From Metopolophium dirhodum (lineage: Eukaryota; Arthropoda; Insecta; Hemiptera; Aphididae): DNA of 64,000 nt. The stretch lies in contig NC_083560.1 in the NCBI RefSeq assembly GCF_019925205.1, positions 47,352,270 through 47,416,269 of the forward strand. Direction: 5' to 3'. A model generated the notes under the pieces. The model did no database searches, was not told the origin of the DNA, and worked only from the letters and a program-made list of their open reading frames with translations. This document shows, in pieces, positions 11,650-22,460 of the stretch (within the stretch, counting starts at the first letter, position 1; each line of letters starts with the position of its first letter). The position numbers and the translations under genes were made by a program.

Positions 11650-12060
11650 GATATGAAAAAGGTGGGCAAGTGGGTGCCGCTTTGCTGTACAGTAGGTTAC
11701 AAGTGGGTCACTGTAATGTATGGTGTTAAATTTGAATTCAATGATATAATATCATTATATGTGAAAAACGATTCTGAGCGAAGACGGTCTGTCAGCCCGC
11801 CTATGATATTACTAAGTATATTTGATCATATTATTGTGAATAGAGTAATTTATATATAACCTATTTACGTGAAACCTTGTTTTAAAATTTCAATCCTTAG
11901 CTATAAAAGTTGAACATTTTATAAATGTTTAACTACAAAATAATTATTAAATTTAAAATTTCATAAATTTTGTCGAAATTCGAACTTTAAATACTTATAA
12001 AAAAAAATTGTGCCTATCCATTTTTAATATTTTTCAACTGCTTGTACCTGATCTGCTCGA
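11650..12060 (+). repeat. Left-end fragment of the GATTCTGAGCG repeat family
   Basis: It contains TGCTGTACAGTAGGTTACAAG, TGGGTCACTGTAATG, TTCAATGATATAATATCATT and ACGATTCTGAGCGAAGACGG, followed by the family interior (CAATCCTTAGCTATAAAAGTT). It stops before the family's right end. Confidence 0.7.
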
Positions 12061-12159
12061 ATGACCAATGGCAACCAATAATAAGTAAATACTCATTTCT
12101 ACTATATATTTCTCCTATAACCAATACCAACCATTTATAAACAAAAATGTCCACCTTAA

Positions 12160-12345
12160 ATCTCAAAATCCCCGATTGATCATCTCCCCGAGTTGGACCA
12201 AGGAGGATGAAAAATACTTAACGATCTATTCTCATTTCTCACACCTACCAAATATCCTAAAAAAAAGTTTCATTAAAATCGGTCGAGCCGTATCGGAGAA
12301 ATTCGAACACTATTATAACACTGTGACACGAGATTTTTATATATT
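12160..12345 (+). repeat. Dispersed-repeat tail (AAATCGGTCGAGCCGT)
   Basis: The stretch ends TTTCATTAAAATCGGTCGAGC, then a GGAGAAATTCGAACAC block, then GTGACACGAGATTTTTATATAT. This resembles the 3' tail of widespread arthropod retroelement-like repeats, and shares the AAAATCGGTC motif with 2,754-3,341. It is assigned by pattern only. Confidence 0.4.
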
Positions 12346-13040
12346 AGATAATAATATAGGTAATTTAGGTATTATACTATACACGCACATGTGCGTTTTT
12401 TGTGTTATACCTATATACCAGCGTTCAGTGGTAATCGCGTCTGTTACGTCGTATCTCCGCACCGTTTCCTATCTGTGTATACTGCGTATATAATATTATA
12501 TTACATTACGCGTGTTCGGTGAATAATATAACTATATATAACTATAATATACAATAATATAACTTTTCGCACGTTTTCGAGTTAAAAATATTTTCGATTA
12601 GGACGGCTTACGCAGTCTGTTAACTGGCATCGTGTGGTGTGACCTCCGCCAGCCTACGCTCGATCATCGTCTCTCTGTCGTTCTTTCAAAGCCTTAAGCC
12701 CGTCTTTCCGTCACTCACTCTTTCGCTCTTACGACTATATACTGGACTCGTACATACCACTACTACCCGTCCAACATCACTGTCGTCGTCTATCCTCATA
12801 TTTTATGTTTCTTTCGTTATGTTAAAAATATTGTCTGCCCAGTGTACATGAGCACACATCGTCGTATTTCAACCCGGCCGAACATAATGAGTAATGAGTA
12901 ATGTCTGTTCGGTTAAACAACGACAAACGACAGAACACAATAATAATATATCGTATGATCGTCGACCGTCATTGTCGTCTTTTCCCACATATTATTCATT
13001 CTCCCTCCGACCGTAAAATGGAACCTTTTTTTTTTATATT
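12346..13040. other. CpG-richer intergenic block of unknown nature
   Basis: CpG dinucleotides are clearly more frequent here than in the surroundings (for example 12,425-12,470 and 12,600-12,800). A 70-codon frame at 12,639-12,851 is rich in Ser, Leu and Thr without a recognisable domain. It could be an untranslated first exon, a promoter, or part of an LTR; nothing decides between these. Confidence 0.3.
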
Positions 13041-13590
13041 TATAAATTATATATTTTTAATAGGTTATAAGTAAAGACCGGATTCCCGTGCAATTGCACC
13101 TTTTTATTATGGCGTGTTCTAAATTCAATAGAAATAAGCTACAAATCCAAATTAAGAGATGTAGATTAATTTAAAGAAAGTTTTGTGTTGCACAAAATTG
13201 CACGTTTCGGGTTTTTTTTTATAAAAATGTACTTTTGTACAAATATGTAACAATATATTAAGAGCCTTGTATTACATTTTCAAACTTTTTTTCCCTACAA
13301 ATAAAATTTTATTGACATTCTTAGAAAAAAAACTAAAAAAATTGAAAATTGAAAATGTCCGTAAACCGTTTAAAACTAATCAAAATTTTTTGAAACCAAA
13401 ATCGATTTTGTCGAAAACCCGATTATAATTTCCCGGTTTTTCTTAATATTTTTTTGTTTTTTACGGCGCTTTTGAAAATTACTTAAATTTTTATATTTTA
13501 CTACTTATCGTGTACAGATACAAAAAAAAAATTTAAACAGAAACACATATTGTAAAACTAATACATTCATCGCTCCACTCAGAATCTAAA
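13040..13590 (+). repeat. Right-end fragment of the GATTCTGAGCG repeat family
   Basis: It contains the family interior (AAAATCGATTTTGTCGAAAAC, then TTTTTTACGGCGCTTTTGAAAA) and ends ATACATTCATCGCTCCACTCAGAATCT, the same right end as copies at 33,550 and 55,010. The complement of that end carries the GATTCTGAG motif found near the left end. Confidence 0.7.
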
Positions 13591-14544
13591 AATGTTTAAG
13601 TTTTTATTTATTTTAGAAATAAAACAACATTACAAGTAGGTAGTCAGGTAGGTACCTATATATAAAATTCCTGTGTAGAATGTAGATAGTTAAAATGTAT
13701 AATTTGATAAAAAACCATTCAAAAATAAAAAAAGTGAAGCCTTACAATTATAAATCATATTATAAAGGTTCAATTTGAATTACACACTTTACTTTTCGTA
13801 CTAGACACATTCTTAGGAGCTGCTATATACATACAATAATCGATGGTAAAATTACCATGTTATATTATAATTATTCACAAAAATATTAATGATGTGCGCA
13901 TATGTTTGTGTGTGTAACCTGGCTAGGTTGGCGAGTGAATTGGTGGTGTGGAGGCAATTACTCGCTGCCTCTCTTTATAATATTATAATAAATATAATAA
14001 TAATAATAATAATACTTATTTTAAATATCAATAAAAACTATATAGTTATAGTTATAGTATAGTTAGAAACAATGTCCTATAACCCGTTAAATATATAAAC
14101 ATAATATGCAAAACGTAGTACAAACGCATTAAATTTACAGTCCTGTTAACCACATTTTTCAATATTTATATGTACCTATATTGCGAAACGGTAGTCGGTA
14201 GGTATCCAATAAATCATAATTTACGCCGCTGATTAAGTAGTAAAAAGATTGTTATTATACGTACAAAATTATTGTTTTTATTTTTCATGCAATTATGATA
14301 TGTATTAATTTATAATTATAAATAATCTTATTGGTGATCAATGGTAGTGGGTAGAATGTAGAATACCTAACTTACATTTAAGTAGGTATATAAGTAGCCT
14401 TGTATACATTTTTGCTCCTCACCAAAAATGAGTTCAACGCGCCACTATACAAGTAGCTGACTGTAATGCAAGGTGTTCAATTTAAATTTGAATTCAATGA
14501 TATACAATAATATCATTGCTGTATAATATATATATTACCTGATA

Positions 14545-14712
14545 ATATACTGCTGCGAATCAGAATTTTTATTCCGGGCAGCAGAAAAGTTAAGATAAAT
14601 TTTGAATACCATACACGGAATATTAAATAACGAATTGAACAAAGTTTGAGTCATGTAGAATTGGTACATTTAACGGGCAACGAAGTGCCAGCGGGATCAG
14701 CTATATTATATT
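14545..14712 (-). repeat. Truncated TTCGTTGCCCGTTAA-family repeat
   Basis: On the minus strand it reads AGCTGATCCCGCTGGCACTT, CGTTGCCCGTTAAATGTACC, ACTCAAACTTTGTTCAATTCG and CGGAATAAAAATTCTGATTCG, in the same order as the insertion at 2,754. The 3' half is missing. Confidence 0.65.
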
Positions 14713-14821
14713 TAAACATCATATTAATTGAATTTTGTTTTAATTAAGATACTAAACTTAGCAAAATAATAATATAATATAAATATAAATATATGATATA
14801 ATATAGGTATTCCATATAATA

Positions 14822-15305
14822 TTACACTATTTTCCAAAAATTAAAAAAATCGTTTTTAAAAATGTAGGTGCTAATTAGTAATTACTAATTACTAATAGTA
14901 AAATAAATTACATTTATAGTAATAATATCACAAATTATACTGCACACACATTAGTCAAAACTCCTGCTTTGAGTCAACTGGGTATTATTGGACCACCATC
15001 GAAAAATAAAAGAAAACATATATTAAAACATCTTTGCGAAGAGTACAATGATGGAAGTAGGGACATTCCAAATTTTTTAAATGGTATTGCTAATTTTATT
15101 AGAAAATAAAATAAAATTTTCTATTTTTAAAAACGTTTTTCTACATTTTTAGAAAATAGTGTAAGTAGTCATGTTTTTAGCAAATTATTTAATATTTTAT
15201 TTTATGTCATTGTGTGTATACTGTATTCATAAAAACAAATTGTTTTACATTTTATTTTATATTATTTGACTATTTGACTAATATGTGTGCAGTCAATTTT
15301 GTGAT
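14822..15305. mobile_element. Two interlocked inverted repeats around a short ORF remnant
   Basis: Inverted pair 1: CACTATTTTCCAAAAATT near 14,826 and TTTTTAGAAAATAGTG near 15,148. Inverted pair 2: TATCACAAATTATACTGCAC near 14,927 and GTGCAGTCAATTTTGTGATA near 15,288. The pairs overlap rather than nest (1L, 2L, 1R, 2R). Between them about 14,974-15,109 encodes SQLGIIGPPSKNKRKH, then HLCEEYNDGSRDIPNFLNG and a stop. It looks like the last exon of a transposon-encoded protein; the family is not recognised. Confidence 0.5.
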
Positions 15306-15430
15306 ATATTAATATTTATATTATTATTATATATTAGGTATATTTTTATAATTAAATAATTTGATATTTGAGCTAGTTTTATTACAAAGTAAAGTGTAAT
15401 CTACTAATTTGCGTAAAAACGGATAAATTT

Positions 15431-15503
15431 GGATATTTTGTCCGTGGATATTTTGACCGTTGGATATTTTGTCCTTGGATATTTTCGTTCGGATATTTTG
15501 ACC
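15431..15503. repeat. Minisatellite, 15-16 bp unit, five copies
   Basis: GGATATTTTGTCC/GGATATTTTGACC units begin at 15,431, 15,446, 15,462, 15,477 and 15,491 (the fourth is diverged, GGATATTTTCGTTC). It directly abuts the LTR-like block that follows. Confidence 0.8.
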
Positions 15504-15504
15504 G

Positions 15505-15970
15505 ATTACCGATCAAACACACCGTACAATATAATTTTATGCAAAAAGCACATATAATGTAATAACTGCAATCAATATAAAATATTATATTTAATGTCTT
15601 ACCTGACTTGCAATTGTCTGTGGGTTTTAGGCGACACGAAGTAATACTTCAAAATACACAAATCGAAATAATGAACACACTGATTATTGAATATTGCTCG
15701 TCATAGGAAGTCCAGCTCGTAGAATTCGGTATTGAGATTTGAGAGGTTGTTACTCTGGTGGCAGGTGCTCATAGCTCATGAGCTGATTTAAGGGACGTCC
15801 TGGACATGCTGACCAGAGAGTGGTAGGCGGCTTTATCAAAAGGTTATCGTGAGCCTGGGAACTATAGATTATTCTTTGGTGGCAGAGACCCTTTTTTACT
15901 TATTTATTATAATTATGTGTGAGCATAATATCATTACACAGTTTATCCACAAAAATCAATTGTTTACCAT
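15505..15970 (-). repeat. LTR-like dispersed repeat block, reverse orientation
   Basis: This is the minus-strand counterpart of 8,883-9,515: shared CACCAGAGTAACAACCTCTC-type block, AAAGCCGCCTACC, TTCCCAGGCTCACGA and the GCAAGTCAGGTAAGACAT splice-donor-like stretch. Divergence is moderate, so the two are independent old copies. Confidence 0.65.
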
Positions 15971-16439
15971 AATGTAATTGATTAATTTTAAATTAATGCT
16001 GTACCGCATGCCCCAGCCCTCTCTACGACTGATTTTTTTAAGATTACTTTTAGAAAAAAGTCCATAAAAAATAAGTACCTACGATAGATAAATTCCGATT
16101 TCGCCAAAATGTTGAGCATATACAATTTGGAAAAATCGGATATTTAGAAGTTCTTCGAGCATAACTTCCAAATGAAATTTGTGCGACTTTTTTTGAAAGT
16201 ACCATCAAATTAAGCATGCAAAAACACACATTGAAAAAATTAATTCCGAAAAAACGTTGGAAACAAAACTGCATTCGTTCAAAAAATTGTAGTTTTACTA
16301 TAAAGATTAAAGATCCCGGACTTTTTTTTTATCACGGTGTTAATAACGGACTTAATGCTTTGGCACGATTCGACTATAATATAGCCATGGAACTATAGAA
16401 ACTATACGTTGACATAATATTATAGTTGACGATAGTGGT

Positions 16440-16760
16440 TGAGGACCAAATGAACCACACGCGGTTTAAACGTTATCTATAGCGTTATCAGTGACAATAT
16501 TTGAGCGTTGCGCGCACGATTAGAGATAGTATCTTTAATCGTGGTTGTGCGAGTGTGAGAGTTGTTGATTTTGGACTTTGGTTCGACATTTTGGTCGGAT
16601 ACTTGGTAGACGCTACACCGGTTTTTGTTGTTGCTTGTCGGTAACTTCTATCGGTCGTAATATTAAAATGTCGATGTCACGTCACTGAATCGTAGTCTGT
16701 CGGCCAACACCGCTTTTATCCGATCGTCGAGACATTTTTAATTCGTCGTTTCGTGTCAAT
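16440..16760 (+). promoter_or_regulatory. CpG-rich promoter and 5' leader region of TFIIA gamma
   Basis: CpG frequency rises sharply (CACGCGG, TTGCGCGCACG, GGTCGGTAACTTC-type stretches) immediately upstream of the first ATG. No clear TATA box is seen. A TCAGTG initiator-like site at about 16,487 is a possible start point. A CpG-rich, TATA-less start region suits a broadly expressed general transcription factor. Confidence 0.5.
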
Positions 16761-19700
16761 ATGTCTTATCAACTGTATAGAAACACGACTCTGGGGAATA
16801 CTCTTCAAGAGAGCATTGACGAAATGATTCAGGTAATGCATCCTTTATAATATTAAATAATGTGGACCGCTCGCGCCAACGTAAGGTTATACGATATAAT
16901 ATCTAAAACGGACATTTTGATTTTTCAGTATGGTCAAATAACACCTGCTCTCGGCATGAAAATCCTGCTACAGTTCGATAAGTCTGTGAACAATTCATTA
17001 GCCACCCGTGTCAAGTCTAAAATTACATTTAAGGTAAATTGTTTTAGATGAAGAACTATAAATTGACAACACATAGGTACTAATAAGTGCCACAAATTGC
17101 GTATGTTTAGGAATCGGTTTGGTAAATGGTGGATTATGTATTTTATTAAACCTATTACAAGCATTGATTAAAATTATCCAAACCATTGTATAAAGATGGA
17201 TATTAATATAATTAATTCATACTTCATTTTTTTTTTTTACATATTCTTTATTAAATTAGAATGGTTTTGTCTAAAATCTGTAAACTAGGTAGCTAGTTAT
17301 TAATTTATTTAATATGCATTAATAAACAATTTCATAAATACTTATTACGTGTTATTTACATGTGTTTATACTTTATAATAATAAAGATTAAATTAACAGT
17401 AATGTATAGGGCTCGTAAGTTCATGCCCTAAAAAATGCCTAAGTAAGCATGTACTTATGCACTCAAAATGGGCAAAATATTGCTTAAAAAGTTAAAAAAT
17501 ATGCATTTATATGCACTAAATATCTAAAATTATGCACTTAAAAAAATCATTTTTGATAGAACCGATTAGAATCTAATAGAATGATTCTACCTAATTGTGA
17601 TGTGTACCCAAAACACTAATAAACTGAATGAAGTAATTACTACTGTATAGCTATTTAATTTTAATCATTTTATATTGCGACCAAATTCCCAAAAATAACA
17701 TATAATATTATAATTAAAAATTATAAATAATCGCGTTTTTTTTTTGTCAAATGTTGATTCTTTCATAGTATTTCCATAAAAAGTTGCATATTGATATAAT
17801 AATATGAATAGGAATATCAAAATCATGTACAAAAGGTGGATAAGTGGATGTCGCTCTGCTGTACAGTAGGTTTCAAGTGGGTCACTGTAATGGATAGTGT
17901 TAAATTTGAATTCATTGATATAATATCATTGTATAAGAAAAACGATTCTGAGCGAAAACGGTCAGTCAGCCTATGATATTACCAAGTATATTTGATGATA
18001 TTATTGTGAATAAAGTAATTTATATATAACCTATTTACGTGGAGCCTTGTTTTAAATTTTCAATCCTTAGCCATAAAAGTTAAACATTTTATACATTTTT
18101 AACTACAAAATAATTAATAAATTGCCTATGTATTTTTAATATTTTTCAACTACTATTAGAACGATATATCAGGAGCCTTATATTAAATTTTCACTCTTTT
18201 TTACCCAACAAATAAAATTTTATTGAAATTTATAGAAAAAAAACTAAAAAATTTGAAAACTGACTTATAAGAGTCAAAATATTTTCAAAATTGTATGGTG
18301 TATAGAAAATTCTAATATAAACATTCAGTGAAATTTTCAAGTATCTACAGTCATTCGTTTTTTAATTACCATAAAATAAGAAAATAGTTATATGATAAAT
18401 TGAGTGAATATCAAATGTTGTAAAAATATAAATTTCAGACGCTCATAAAAATTTAATTTAAGATTCTTGTAGACATTTTTTTTTTTGATAAAGGTAGACA
18501 AACTTATGAGTAATCTTATATTACATTTTCAAATCTTAAAATTAAAAAAAAAAAATTTTTATGAATTCTCAACTCAAAATAATTTGCTAATTTTCGTGAT
18601 TTTTTCAAAATTTGAACTTTAAATGCTTATAAATAAAAACTGTGAATAAGGGTTTTTAATTTTTTTCATCTGCCTTTGAAACAATAACCTAGGAGCCTTC
18701 TATTAAATTTTCAAGCTTTTTTACTCAACAGATAAAACTTTATTGATATTTATAGAAAAAAAAATTGAAATTGACAATGTCCGTAAACAGCTCAAAATAA
18801 GTCAAAATATTTGGAAAATGTTATGGTGTATAGGAAATGCAATTATAAACATTCAGTCAAAATTTCATATCCCTACGGTCATTTGTTTTAGAGTTACACA
18901 AAAAACCAAAATCGATTTTCTCGAAAACAGATTTTGCGTAAAAATTCCCATTTTTCCTTAATTTTTCTTTTGTTTTTCATGTCGCTCGTAAATTTTTACT
19001 TTTGACCCCCCAAAGTACCAATTAGATTCACTTTCCTATCAGAAAAGTTACTGTTGAAGAAAATCCAAGCACTTTTACCGTCCTAAAAGGTGATGACAGA
19101 CACAAAAATAAAAAAAAATATAAGAAAAAACACACATTGTAAAATCAATACATTCATCGCTTCGCTCAGACATTAATAGTAATATGCCAAATAGACAAAA
19201 AAACCTCTAAATATGCAAAAACATGCATAATAAGACTTCACATATTTAACAGTGGTACCTTGAAATGGAATTATGTCATCTACCATTAAATACAACTTAG
19301 CAAGATTTATGTCATCTAGCATTAAATACAACTTAGTAAGATTCAGCCCTGGTTATGTCTATAAACATGTGGGAATCCATTATTTATTTGTATATAATGT
19401 TCAAGCGTTTTATGGTATTTATTAAAAAAAATTGTGTATATATTTGGTGCCACAGTATTAAAAAATATATGTTGTATATGTTGTATGTTGTAAAGTATAT
19501 GTTATATTATGTTTATAATAAACATAATAAATTTAGGTTAAGTTCAATTTGATTTTAATTAATGATTCAATGAGCATAGTTTATCTTTGAACTATGAATA
19601 ATGTTTATATTCAATCATTTCAATCTATATTTTAAAATGTGTACATGAACTAAAATTTAAATCTGTTATTTCTGTATCCAAATTTATGATTAAAGTATTT

Positions 19701-21114
19701 GAAAAATCTATTATTCAGTTTTTCTAGTGTTAATTTATTACGTATTGTTAAATTGTTGAGTATAGATATAATATTAATAGACACCATATTTCACCAATAA
19801 ATTGAAATCTATAGATACAATTGTTCTAATTATATTTAAGATAACATTCTACAGTTCTTTAGTAGGTATATCGTATATCCATTTAATTGTGTAACTAGAA
19901 AACTACAGCAATAGTTATAGCACTCAAAATGAAATTGCATTTTGCTTTCATTTGTTAGTTCTTTTTATATTATTATCTATAGTCTATACTATAAGAATCT
20001 CGTTGTAATGAATAAAAATAGCATCTTACATAAATTATACATCTATATTCTATACAATTCAACTCATATTCAATTGGCAGTATATACAGTAGCAAATATT
20101 AAATTACAATTTAAACAAGAGCAATACAAAATATGTTATATAGGAGTTGGGTAGACACTACAATTTATGATAGTATTGTTGCCCAATGAGCTATGATAAG
20201 ACGGCGTATGATTTCAATTTGTATCCCGGTACTAACGCTTCTTCTGGTGGACAACTTTTTTACGTGTTATTTACTCATCTTATTAAAGACTGTACGCTGA
20301 TTATTAAATAGGCATTCTAAGTAAATAACCAAATAAACAAAAATTATTAATTAATATTTAATTAACTAAAATTAAAACAAATTTTACTGCCCATTGGTAG
20401 CTCTGTAGATAAAAAAAGTCACCAGATCACATGACTTTTGGATTAAAATCATTTGTAGTGTGATAACATTTTTCTAATTAGTCGTTAGGCAACTACTATC
20501 TTAAATTGTGTTAGACACCAAGTGTCTTTATATTTTAGTGCCGGGTTGCATGAACAATCACTAAACATTTATTGTATAAATATTGAGCTAAGGACCATTA
20601 AATATGATTTTGTGACCCATATTTAGTCCATTAAATTAATTCATTTTTTATGCAACACGGCCTAAGTCTAATAAAAAAAATATTGTTTTAGTAGGAACTA
20701 ATTTAAGTTTTTTTTTATCATAAAACAAAAGATTATAACTAATGTTTGTGAATATTTCTTTAATGTTAATTTTTTGTTGTAAGTGTTTTCCAAAAACACT
20801 AATGTATAGCATAAGAAATCTTGTTTAAAAATGTTTGCATATTTTTTTTTAAACAATTGTTTTATTTACTATTCTAGGCTGGAAAAATGGACACTTATAG
20901 ATTTTGTGATAATGTTTGGACATTTATGTTAAGTGATGTAGAGTTCAAAGAAACACAAGAAATGGCTAAAGTCGAAAAATTGAAAATTGTTGCATGTGAT
21001 GGAAAAAGTAAACATTTTTAGCCTTATTTTACGAATTGATGCAGATTTAGATATCTTATTTATAATTAATTTATGTTTTCAGGTGTAACTGATGAAAATT
21101 CAAAGAAAAATTAA
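16761..21114 (+). CDS. TfIIA-S: Transcription initiation factor IIA gamma subunit (four exons, 112 aa)
   Basis: Exons: 16,761-16,832, 16,929-17,033, 20,878-21,007 and 21,083-21,114 (stop TAA). All junctions are GT-AG and keep frame (phases 0, 0, 1). TFIIA gamma pairs with the processed TFIIA alpha/beta subunits, binds TBP on DNA, and stabilises the preinitiation complex in the nucleus. The N-terminus MSYQLYRNTTLGNTLQESID is nearly the metazoan consensus. Residues 25-59 (YGQITPALGMKILLQFDKSV onward) complete the N-terminal four-helix-bundle region. Exon 3 encodes the beta-barrel segment TYRFCDNVWTFMLSDVEFKE, with KIVACDGK at its end. The tail SVTDENSKKN is short and polar, as expected. The length matches the family. 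AATAAA at 21,314 is a plausible polyadenylation signal. Intron 2 (3.8 kb) carries nested transposons. Certain identification; single isoform assumed. Confidence 0.97.
17408..19350. mobile_element. Older ATGCAT-rich hAT-like element split by a younger repeat (TFIIA intron 2)
   Basis: The outer element begins near TAGGGCTCGTAAGTTCATG (17,408), with ATGCATTTATATGCAC-type sequence. It resumes after 19,180 with AATATGCAAAAACATGCAT and ends near AAGATTCAGCCCTGGTT (about 19,350). The end complement CAGGGCTGAATCTTACTAAG loosely matches the start. A related start (TAGGGCTCAGACTTAATACAC) occurs at 26,740 in BUD13. The middle is occupied by a long GATTCTGAGCG-family copy. Boundaries are approximate. Confidence 0.45.
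17826..19175 (+). mobile_element. Near-complete copy of the GATTCTGAGCG repeat family (~1.35 kb)
   Basis: Left portion: TCTGCTGTACAGTAGGTTTC, GTGGGTCACTGTAATG, AACGATTCTGAGCGAAAACGG. Interior: degenerate internal repetition of AAAATTTTATTGAAATTTATAG-like and GATAAAGGTAGACAAACTTATG blocks, and AAAATCGATTTTCTCGAAAAC. Right end: AAAGGTGATGACAGACAC, ATACATTCATCGCTTCGCTCAG. No ORF above background, so it is a non-autonomous element. Other copies in the window (3.7, 11.65, 13.0, 32.05, 35.9, 46.8, 54.5 kb) are truncated. Confidence 0.75.
20536..20668. mobile_element. Small MITE with GCCGGGTTGCAT ends (TFIIA intron 2)
   Basis: The left end GTGCCGGGTTGCATGAACAA and right end TTTTTTATGCAACACGGCC are inverted to each other. 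The interior has a second palindromic pair (AAATATGATTTTGTGACCC / ATATTTAGTCC). About 130 bp, non-coding. The GGGTTGCAT-type terminus is reminiscent of PIF/Harbinger MITEs, but the target duplication is not clear. Confidence 0.5.
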
Positions 21115-21878
21115 TGTTGACTGTTTAAGAGTTACTACTACTATTACTACTACTATTATTATTAATTTTTACGCTCACATAATATTTTTGATGTACTTAT
21201 AAAACATTGTTTATGTACTTATTTTTTGTGTATTATCTACATTTTTAAATTTAATTTGATTAGCTGAAACTCCTTTAGTACATTTTTGAATTTGTTTAGT
21301 ATTTAGTGTTTCAAATAAATAGTTAAAATTAACTGATTTAAAAAAATCAAAAAATGTATTATTTAATTTTAAAATTTTAAAAATAAATAAAATTTAATAA
21401 AAATAAGTTTAGCTTTATACATTTTTATTTATTTATGTAGGTAAAACAGGACATGGCTTTAGGTCTAACCTTAATCTACTAAATATTCTGAATCCTGGAA
21501 AAATGTTAATGTAACTGAAAGGTTATAGTAAAACACAATATTGTTTTGGCAGTAAAGTTATTACATAATCAAACTCTTTAGCTTCCTACTTAGATTTATT
21601 GCTAAATAAACTCAAAATGTATATCATTAAACCAAGAATTTTTTGCAAAAAATATTTTGCATTAATGCAATGAACATTTATAGTAATAAATTACTAATTA
21701 GACATCAGTACATACATAAATACAAGTGCGGATTATCCATTGTGCCATAAATTTCTCTAATGTAATAAACAGTAATGTTAATAGCGCCGTGTCTAATATT
21801 AATGGCATTGGGTAATGAATACTGAAAATAATGTTGGAACCATGGTTGGAACCTACCATCTACAACTAGGGTTGGGAT
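21115..21878. other. TFIIA gamma 3' region and spacer
   Basis: It holds an (ACT/ATT)n run just after the stop, the AATAAA at 21,314-21,319, then AT-rich sequence without recognisable features up to the MITE at 21,879. Confidence 0.6.
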
Positions 21879-22099
21879 CATAGACCTATAAACTAATGGA
21901 CAGCGCATTCCACTCCACCCTGCCGTCAATGCTCGGGAACCATAATATAAGAGAAAGAAAGAACAAAGAACATAAGGGGGGTAACCATTGACGTATGAAA
22001 CTAATACTATATTCCCCCCGCGTTCTCTTTTCTCTTTTACTCTATATCGTGCCCCGGGCCTCTCTCTCTAAGCGCTGTCCATTAGTTTATAGGTCTATG
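21879..22099. mobile_element. MITE with 28 bp perfect inverted ends and 8 bp target duplication
   Basis: The ends are CATAGACCTATAAACTAATG continuing GACAGCGC (21,879-21,906) and its exact complement at 22,072-22,099. The element is flanked on both sides by the identical octamer GTTGGGAT (21,871-21,878 and 22,100-22,107). An 8 bp duplication points to the hAT or P superfamily. The perfect ends and duplication imply a recent insertion. No transposase. It inserted into an existing GGGAC-rich repeat. Confidence 0.88.
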
Positions 22100-22107
22100 G
22101 TTGGGAT

Positions 22108-22460
22108 ACCTCCCGATTTGGCGGGACCAGGCCCGGCTCAAGGGGTAGGCGACATAGGCCCACGCCTAGGACGGCACTTAAGCAGCACTTTAGTAAGAGG
22201 GCGGCATTTCAAAAATACTGATAATATTATATTGTTAGCTGTTAGGGGCGGCAAAATTTGATTTTGCCTAGTTCACTATTTTTACTTGAGCCAGTCCTGG
22301 GCGGGACGTTCCCGACTTTTAATATATACTAGTCCCCGCGTCCCGCTACGGGACCCGTATGTCACGATTTGCATGCGTATTTTTAATGTCTGTCCCGTGT
22401 CCCGTCTTACAAGCCAGCGGGATAAGAAAGTCCCGATTTTTTTACAACTACTTGGAGCAA
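22108..22460. repeat. GGGAC/GTCCC-rich repeat interrupted by the MITE
   Basis: Multiple short inverted motifs occur (GATTTGGCGGGACC, GGCGGGACGTTCCCGAC, GCGTCCCGCTACGGGACCCG, GTCCCGTGTCCCGTC, GCGGGATAAGAAAGTCCCGA). The density of complementary GGGAC and GTCCC suggests subterminal repeats of a DNA transposon. The likely left part lies at 21,840-21,878. Confidence 0.5.
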
